Source: Porodaedalea pini (Eukaryota; Basidiomycota; Agaricomycetes; Hymenochaetales; Hymenochaetaceae). Taken from it: a stretch of 64,000 nucleotides of DNA. The translations under genes and the position numbers were made by a program. Positions 59,455 through 64,000 of this stretch are shown piece by piece. The notes under the pieces were generated by a model. It searched no databases and had not been told where the DNA came from. It worked only from the letters and a program-made list of their open reading frames with translations. The stretch lies in assembly GCA_002794775.1 (NCBI GenBank), contig NBAY01000004.1:496001-560000 (forward strand), read 5' to 3'. The number at the start of each line of letters is the position of its first letter. The first letter of the stretch is position 1.

Positions 59455-59665
59455 AAACCTACTGTATGCCATTGCAGTGGAATTCTCTCAGCGTCTCTCT
59501 TCACAATCAAAAGCGCGTGTATGAATAAGACTGGTACTATCCAACTCAGCGAGGGTGCAAGTCTGCTTGGAGCTTGATGTCGGCGAGGTTTCGAGGCCTC
59601 AGGCTCCTGGTCTTCGTAGCATGACTTCTCAAGGCAAATGTACAGAATATCCTTTTATTTCTACA
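59455..59665 (+). pseudogene. Decayed tandem duplicate of the dehydrogenase gene's 3' end
   Basis: The order GCAGTGGAATTCTC...TGTATGAATAAG...CAACTCAGCGAGGGTGCAAG...GAGGCCTCAGG...AGAATATCC parallels 59233-59411 (GGATTGGAATTCTCC...TATATGAATGGG...CAGACTCAGCGGAGGTGCGAG...GAGGCCCTGAG...AGTGTATCC). It covers the last 40 or so codons and the 3' UTR, with many changes. Confidence 0.6.
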
Positions 59666-59695
59666 TATTACATGTGTACCTTCATCCTGAGCTGT

Positions 59696-60884
59696 TCACA
59701 AGTGCTTACGGAACCATTCGACTGTGTTCACGAAAGCTCCTTCTTTGCCTGCCTTGATCTCAGGCTTGCTCAGGTCACCACGGACCGCAAATCCGTGCGT
59801 GCAACCTGCAAAGTACGCGCGCTTGTAGTTCTCCGTTTCAGTCTTGCCGCCACCGAGAATGTCGTCACCGATTTTCTGACTTTCGGGCGGGTATGCCATG
59901 TCAACCTAGACCAGAGTAAAGATAACCAACTTCAAACGGGAGTAGACACTCACTTCGCATGAGTTAATAAGTAGTGGTATGCCAGTTGCTTTGAACTTCT
60001 CGAGGTCCTCGGGGACCCCGAGGCGTGACGGGTGAGCGACGGCAGCGGCCTTGATGACATTATCGAACGCGAGGTCAAACGTGTAGCGAGCACCGAAGCA
60101 GTAGCCAGTAGCTCCGAATTCCTTCACTCCACGCTCCTTGAGTGCAGCGATAACCTTGTCAAGCGGTGGTCGTGTCTGCTCGGGCCCGTGCTTGGCCGAC
60201 CACTCTTCACGGTTGAACTGGATGGCGTAGGAATAAGTAATAGGGACCAAGTATGGTTGACGAGGTCTCACCGAGCCGTCCAAGGTTATAACGGGGTCCC
60301 CGTTAAAGAGGTCGGGTATGTATGTCTTACTCATATAATCAGCCCGGACATCACAGAGCGAGGTATGGCACCACTTACCTGGAAGCCATTCTTCGCAAAA
60401 TCATCCGCCTGGAATAAATGTATTAAATATATTGTCAATTCACACGTAGCATACAGCCTACAAGCAACTGCACACATGATTGTCATCAGTGCACATCATT
60501 GCAAAGCGCAGGACATGACTGCTCACGCGGTTATTGACGAGCTGGATACCGAAAACGTCAGTCAGAAAGAGGATGGCTTTTGTCTTATCGTATTCCTTCC
60601 TAGTAGACACAGCTAATTGAGTATATGCATATCAAGACGGCGAAAACACTGACCCAGCTGGGGGAAGGGCGATGTAGGTTTGGACGCCGTTGATCTCCTC
60701 AATTATGCCTGCATCGAATTCGCCAATAACTTCTGGCAAACAGATATTGTAGACCTTTAAGACCCACCTACGGCCTCACCTTCATGGGTGACACCTTTTT
60801 GTCTCATTTGTATGCAACAGACAGTGTGGAAACTCTCAAAAACATCGCAAACATACCAGTAACGCATTCCTTGCAGAGCGACAT
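59696..60884 (-). CDS. Dienelactone hydrolase family protein
   Basis: Exons 60884..60857, 60794..60768, 60732..60654, 60599..60527, 60408..60379, 60325..60272, 60217..59954 and 59905..59696 give 254 aa. Motifs: MSLCKECVTGVTHEGEAV, INGVQTYIALPPAG, AILFLTDVFGIQLVNNR, ADDFAKNGFQTYIPDLFNGDP, nucleophile elbow GATGYCFGARYTFDLA (Cys), and GCTHGFAVRGD (His). The Asp is probably in the segment after LLINSCEVD. The Cys-Asp-His triad is that of dienelactone hydrolases; fungal members are mostly uncharacterised and may cleave lactones or act in detoxification. It is cytosolic by lack of a signal. Confidence 0.9.
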
Positions 60885-61129
60885 GGTCTTAGCTGGGTGT
60901 AAAGCTGTAGCTTGATGAGAGTGGGGGAAATAATGAAGAGTCTGGGAGTAACTGGTGGTCGGCATTGGTCATGTGAAAAGCGTGACGATTTTTTTTCGGT
61001 CGGAGTTGTCAAGTTAGCCTTATGTAGTAGATCGTGTCGATCCTAGTGTCCCGAGTTTTGAAATAAACAGTGTAAAATAAAAAGAAATTTTACTGATGGG
61101 ATTCCTGACCGAGGACTTGGGAAAAATAT
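60885..61129. other. Upstream region of the dienelactone hydrolase gene
   Basis: 245 bp, AT-rich toward the right. No gene is seen. Confidence 0.4.
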
Positions 61130-61555
61130 TGAAGAACTTAGATTTCGGAGTGCCGAGAACATGTTCCTGATGTCGATCAAGTGCATTAAGCATCCGCCGG
61201 CATTAAATTGCTGCATTATCTACAGTATTATTAGAACTAGTGCTTGTATGCTGCATCTCGTTACTCTAGATTATCTACAGAATTAATAGTAAATACTACA
61301 TTATCATACCTATCTAATGCATTAAGTAGCTCTTCTAATTTATCTGCTTTTTTCTTCATTCTACTGCCAATGGGTACTTGAGAGTCGATCCTCCTTGAGC
61401 TGCAGCACAGTCATTTTTTTCATGAGCTCATGATCACACTTCAATAAGTTTCTGTTCTGTTTCTTGTAATTGAGTGGTGAGTCCCTTGATTTTTGCTGTA
61501 ACTGATCTCATTTGTTTATTATATCCACCTGCTGCCCGTGCAGCAGTATGCGTGC
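61130..61555 (-). pseudogene. Possible decayed coding remnant, AT-rich
   Basis: On the minus strand, broken frames give helical Lys/Glu/Leu-rich pieces (AKIKGLTTQLQETEQKL; MKKKADKLEELLNALDRYD) separated by stops. It may be an old transposon or gene fragment; no family is recognised. Confidence 0.3.
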
Positions 61556-61559
61556 AATG

Positions 61560-61783
61560 TGTTAGAACTCGAACCTTAACCTTTTCTTTTGTTTTTCTTT
61601 TACCATTTCTTTCCTTTTAACCGCTCCTTTTTTCATTATAATTAATCATCTTTCCAATCATTTCCCACACTCCTTTCACGCGACCTTCATTCGTTCCATT
61701 CCTAATTACATAAACTATACAGTACTTAGATAATACGGTCCCACAGGCGCTGCGTTTATAAGGAAGAGGAATTGCAAACGAAC
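61560..61783 (+). repeat. Truncated older LTR, U3 part, related to the adjacent LTR
   Basis: Starts TGTTAGAACTCGAACC and ends GGAATTGCAAACGAAC. It aligns loosely to the first 200 bp of the next LTR, including CCTTCATTCGTTCCATTCC and a TTTATAAGG box. The newer element seems to have inserted just downstream of its TATA box. Confidence 0.65.
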
Positions 61784-62196
61784 TGTTAGAACCTGAACTT
61801 TCACCATTTCCTTTATTTTCCCTTTTACCATTTCCTTTATTATATTCATCCTTTTCATTATATTTACCCATCTTACACAATCATTCCCACACTACCTTCA
61901 TTCGTTCCATTCCCACTCATTATGTAATGTTAGGTAATATAGTCTCATGGTCGTCGCTATATAAGGTCTCAGGAATCGCATGAACTCCTTGTTCTGCTTT
62001 TCCTCTTACCTCTGCGACGACCTAGGTGAGACTCGTCCCCCTTGTATTAGTTTAGACTTGTATTAATCCTCTTACCTCCGCGACGACCTAGCCTGAGTAA
62101 GCGTGTCCCGAGTCTACGCTCGAGTATAGCACGTCCCAGACGACAGTCAGCCGAGGCCTGCCCAGTCCGAGTTGTCTCCCGGGCTCCCGCCTAACA
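61784..62196 (+). repeat. 5' LTR of a second chromovirus (413 bp)
   Basis: TGTTAG...CTAACA inverted termini. TATATAAG at 61958-61965. It holds a duplicated CCTCTTACCTCYGCGACGACC motif (about 62008 and 62071). The right border is supported by the self-primer site that begins 1 nt later. Confidence 0.75.
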
Positions 62197-62197
62197 T

Positions 62198-62208
62198 AAA
62201 AGCAGAAC
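62198..62208 (+). other. Self-primer binding site of the second element
   Basis: AAAAGCAGAAC is the exact reverse complement of GTTCTGCTTTT at 61991-62001, which lies 33 nt after the start of the TATA box. Confidence 0.7.
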
Positions 62209-62906
62209 CGCACCCAGGCTCATCCTCAGTGTAAGTCGTCGCTGTCGACTCGCCTTCACTCGGTCTAGAGGAGCGCTCCCCTCGACGGACTTGACGCGTA
62301 AACCCCCTAAACGACAACCCTCAACCCTGCCCGGACGTTTTCGGACGTTCGTGTATTACGTAAATATATCAACCAACATTTCCCGACCCTGGCTCTACGA
62401 ATTAGTCTCTGGTGGAGCACGCACCTAACGTGGACGTGGGTAACAAGACGAGTCCAAACCTCGACGACAATCTCGTTTGTAATCTCACTCGGATCCTACC
62501 GCCTCGTCATCAACTTCGCCGACGAACCCGCTCAACGTTGGCGTAACCCCAGATCGAACGCGCAACCGATCCCTGTCCCTCCGCCAACGTCAAGATAGAT
62601 CTCACCGACGAACAGCAACGGGCCCTTCCTGCGTCAGCCCGTTGGGATCCAGACCGACCAGGCTACGTCGCGACCAATAATAGCGGCGTCACTCACAACA
62701 TCTGGTGGAGCGAAATCCGGCACAGCTGGTATTCATCAGACGAACGAGGGAGGAGAGCAAGGTGGCCCCCAGCCGCTCCATCGTCACCTGCACCGTCAAC
62801 ATCTACGGTCAACCTACCACCGACCCCAGGTCCTTACCGCGAAACCAACAGAGACCCCTCACCGCCGACTCCTCCAGAACCTTCGACACCCGCACCCGAA
62901 CCCGCG
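62209..62906 (+). other. Leader of the second chromovirus
   Basis: About 700 bp before the gag ATG. CTGGTGGAGC occurs twice (about 62413 and 62703). Only short or overlapping frames are seen. Confidence 0.45.
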
Positions 62907-63986
62907 ATGTCAGCAGAAGGTTTCAGCCAACAGCAAATGGCGCAGATCGCGGCCATCGTTGCGAATGCCTTCGCCCATCAGGCGAACAACGCCCCAGCAC
63001 CGGTCGCGGCCGCTAACCCCCCGACCCCCAACATAGATGTCGCCCGACCACGAGAATTCACTGGTGGCGACGATTACCTCGACTTCAGACGTGAAGTCCT
63101 CCTTTTTGTATCCGCAAATCCAAGTCGATACCCTACGTCAGAGAGTAAGATTTATGTAGCTCTCTCCTATCTGAAGGGTGGTAATGCGGCAACGTGGGCG
63201 CAGAACTACGTCGAGGAGTCGACAACGTCGGGGATCGTCACCTTCACCGACAGCTGGGAAAGATTCCAGGAACGACTTGACGCCTCGTTCGACGACCCGA
63301 ATCGCAAGGAGAAAGCGCTGAAGGATTTCCGAGATAAGGTTCAGAAGGACCTAACCGCGGACGAGTTCTTCCAGAAGTTCGACGTGATAATTAAGCGCGC
63401 CGAGTTGAAAGACGACAGCGTCATCTGCGATCGCCTCAAGCGGGCGATGAACATCGAGGTGGTCCGTGGAGTGCTAAGGTCGACGCCGGTCCCAACAAAA
63501 TACGAGGATTGGAAGAACAAGGCGATTGAAATAGATCGCGGCGAACAGCAGATTCGCGCTATCCAACGAGGACGCGCCTTTCTTCCCCCTCCTCGCCTAC
63601 CACAACAAGCGCCCCCAGCTCGCCGTCAGGTAGCGGCCCCTCACGTCGACAGACGCGATGCGACCGGCGTCACCTTTGGAGGCGCTGGTCAACCGATGGA
63701 CGTCTCGATGAACGAGGCACAACGACGACGTGCGTGCTGGATCTGTGGTGGGCTGGGCCACTTTAAAGACAAGTGCCCACAGGCGAAACCGATCATCCAG
63801 CGCATGCTGGAACTGATGGCTCCAGGCGAACGTCGTGTCCTCGCCGACGAACTCGGAGCGATGAAGGAGTCGGCCTTCGAGGAAGTCGTAGACACTCGGC
63901 GGTCGACGGTGGAGAACTATGTGGAGGAAGAAGGCGATAACGAAGAGGTCGTCGACTCGCAGGGTTTTGCGAATGGTCAGGCGTAG
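62907..63986 (+). CDS. Gag of the second chromovirus
   Basis: 359 aa, complete. Gag region: YLDFRREVLLFVSANPSRYP, ALSYLKGGNAATWAQNYVEE, FDDPNRKEKALKDFRDKV and LTADEFFQKFDVIIKRAEL. CCHC knuckle CWICGGLGHFKDKC. It shares RRDATGVTFGGAGQPMDVS with the other Gag, so both elements belong to one lineage but are clearly diverged. Acidic C-tail. Confidence 0.9.
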   Translation: MSAEGFSQQQMAQIAAIVANAFAHQANNAPAPVAAANPPTPNIDVARPREFTGGDDYLDFRREVLLFVSANPSRYPTSESKIYVALSYLKGGNAATWAQNYVEESTTSGIVTFTDSWERFQERLDASFDDPNRKEKALKDFRDKVQKDLTADEFFQKFDVIIKRAELKDDSVICDRLKRAMNIEVVRGVLRSTPVPTKYEDWKNKAIEIDRGEQQIRAIQRGRAFLPPPRLPQQAPPARRQVAAPHVDRRDATGVTFGGAGQPMDVSMNEAQRRRACWICGGLGHFKDKCPQAKPIIQRMLELMAPGERRVLADELGAMKESAFEEVVDTRRSTVENYVEEEGDNEEVVDSQGFANGQA

Positions 63987-64000
63987 CCATCGGGGCGACT

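Larger units (their letters stand above)
61784..64000 (+). mobile_element. Second Ty3/gypsy chromovirus-like element, 3' part outside window
   Basis: LTR, self-primer site, leader and complete gag are present; pol and the 3' LTR would lie beyond 64000. Gag resembles that of the element at 38240-45172. Confidence 0.85.

Noticed and set aside
62196..62420. Alternative LTR end near CAACCAACA (about 62378) followed by CTGGTGGAGC
   Set aside because: The TGTTAG/CTAACA termini and the adjacent 11-nt self-primer match support 62196 much better.

Overview
The window is nuclear DNA of a filamentous basidiomycete, most likely an agaricomycete. Reasons: genes are dense and carry many 45-70 bp introns with GT(R)NGT donors; protein families are typical (FKH, SPT20, SDS3, NsdD-type GATA, MUS7/MMS22, LYC1-type acetyltransferase); and the repeats are chromodomain Ty3/gypsy elements plus APE-RT-RNase H LINEs. 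The species cannot be named from sequence alone.

Layout. 1-2438: 3' part of a forkhead factor gene. 2753-9047: a decayed LINE, inserted at the start codon of an SDS3-like gene (9053-10321). 10645-14176: two genes for secreted low-complexity proteins. 14856-19223: HGH1 and SPT20, diverging from a 158 bp promoter. 20923-32076: minus-strand block with a GATA factor, an unknown protein, DED1 helicase, an ADF-H/coiled-coil/PH protein and a DUF1295 membrane reductase-like protein. 32239-47188: a nest of retroelements, namely a short LINE-related element with its own ORF, a full-length LINE on the opposite strand that is split by a complete chromovirus, and a 5'-truncated LINE copy. 47587-60884: MUS7/MMS22, LYC1-like acetyltransferase, EMB8/YheT hydrolase, mitochondrial GRX5, an HSD10-like dehydrogenase and a dienelactone hydrolase. 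61560-64000: start of a second chromovirus, landed in an older related LTR.

Most notable system. All four LINE-type insertions have 11 bp target-site duplications that end in CAC, and the insertion points trace to CACGTG. One CACGTG (33081-33086) was hit from both strands: by the short element on plus and by LINE copies on minus. The elements share a 5' terminus and end in TTAYAAA with no poly(A). This suggests a LINE family whose endonuclease prefers the E-box-like palindrome CACGTG, together with a non-autonomous partner (834 bp) that carries an unrelated 211-codon ORF. Unoccupied CACGTG motifs lie in several promoters here (HGH1/SPT20, MUS7/LYC1, DED1, GATA), so such a preference would steer insertions to promoters.

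Both chromoviruses show an 11-nt complement between the predicted mRNA 5' end and the bases just after the 5' LTR, the hallmark of Tf1/sushi self-priming. Exon coordinates were derived by hand from splice signals, reading frame and family conservation. They close in frame for all models reported, but remain predictions.
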